From Candidatus Zhuqueibacterota bacterium (GTDB lineage: Bacteria; Zhuqueibacterota; Zhuqueibacteria; Zhuqueibacterales; Zhuqueibacteraceae), in contig JABWAN010000423.1 of the NCBI GenBank assembly GCA_013361015.1, forward strand, positions 1-5,682: a stretch of 5,682 nucleotides of DNA. The letters run 5' to 3'. Shown here one piece after another: positions 5,551-5,682 of the stretch (positions within the stretch are counted from its first letter, which is position 1; every line of letters starts with the position of its first letter). Below the pieces are notes generated by a model. That model was given only the letters and a program-made list of their open reading frames with translations, was not told where the DNA came from and ran no database searches. A program made the position numbers and the translations under genes.

Positions 5551-5682
5551 CGAGTTTCATGAGCCGGGATTTCAACGCGCGAACTTTAAGGTAGGTTATG
5601 CATCCGAGAACAACTCCGATCGCGTCCGCGACGGCGTCGCGCCAATCGCTGAATCTGCCCGGCACGAAGTATTGGTGCAGCT
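5534..5682 (-). CDS. VanZ-family membrane protein, C-terminal fragment (cut by the window edge)
   Basis: Reading the minus strand from 5680 gives 48 codons to a TAG at 5536-5534, open to the right edge. The start LHQYFVPGRFSDWRD followed by AVADAIGVVLG matches the C-terminal signature of VanZ-like proteins: H-Q-x-F-V-P-G-R, then D-x3-(N/D)-x2-G-x3-G at the start of the last membrane helix. Here the position usually Asn is Asp. The helix AVADAIGVVLGCITYL is followed by a short basic cytoplasmic tail (KVRALKSRLMKLDDAKR). VanZ proteins are small polytopic inner-membrane proteins; the founding member gives low-level teicoplanin resistance, but most homologues are of unknown role and are not resistance genes. 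About two thirds or more of the protein is outside the window. It is transcribed in the same direction as the barrel gene, about 520 bases upstream of it. Confidence 0.8.
   Translation of the reverse strand, partial: LHQYFVPGRFSDWRDAVADAIGVVLGCITYLKVRALKSRLMKLDDAKR

Noticed and set aside
5466..5562. Plus-strand TTGACA, AAGGAG at 5500-5505 and ATG 5515 opening a small gene
   Set aside because: The frame stops after 15 codons, no -10 element fits, and it lies antisense to the VanZ end.

Overview
The window looks like chromosomal DNA of a Gram-negative, probably environmental bacterium of roughly balanced base composition. It encodes a predicted outer-membrane beta-barrel protein and a lipoprotein with Ig/FN3-like repeats, which implies two membranes. 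The protein styles (STAND-type ATPase with TPRs, a VapBC-like pair whose antitoxin ends in an RREEIYGDEGR-type tail, a zinc-ribbon/DUF2007 protein, an FN3-type lipoprotein) remind me of candidate phyla such as KSB1/Calditrichota-like lineages. That placement is an impression, not something the sequence proves.

Layout. (1) Positions 1-1097, plus strand: C-terminal part of a large protein, with the end of a winged-helix segment followed by TPR-like helical repeats, as in NB-ARC/STAND regulators. The gene runs off the left edge. (2) Positions 1201-2284, plus strand: a compact three-gene unit made of a small VapB-like antitoxin, an overlapping PIN-domain protein, and 21 bp later a small retropepsin-like aspartic protease. 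The PIN protein carries Gly where the first catalytic Asp of the family is expected. (3) Positions 2349-4300, plus strand: a protein with two zinc ribbons and a DUF2007-like domain, then a 467-residue lipoprotein with two related Ig/FN3-like repeats and a C-terminal domain resembling a non-catalytic glutamine-amidotransferase fold. (4) Positions 4408-5010, minus strand, convergent with the lipoprotein: a 200-residue beta-barrel protein, best started at a GTG behind a strong Shine-Dalgarno sequence. (5) Positions 5074-5533: mostly non-coding, with a few short repeats and a doubtful small reading frame. (6) Positions 5534-5682, minus strand: the last 48 codons of a VanZ-family membrane protein, cut by the right edge.

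How the parts fit. The antitoxin and PIN genes are translationally coupled and form a recognisable type II toxin-antitoxin arrangement, possibly with the protease as a third member. The zinc-ribbon and lipoprotein genes are tightly adjacent and probably co-transcribed. The barrel protein and lipoprotein are both envelope proteins, but they are convergent and share no obvious regulation. I found no rRNA, tRNA, CRISPR array, transposase or attachment site. The most noteworthy points are the PIN active-site substitution, the addition of a retropepsin to a toxin-antitoxin unit, and the VanZ fragment at the right edge.
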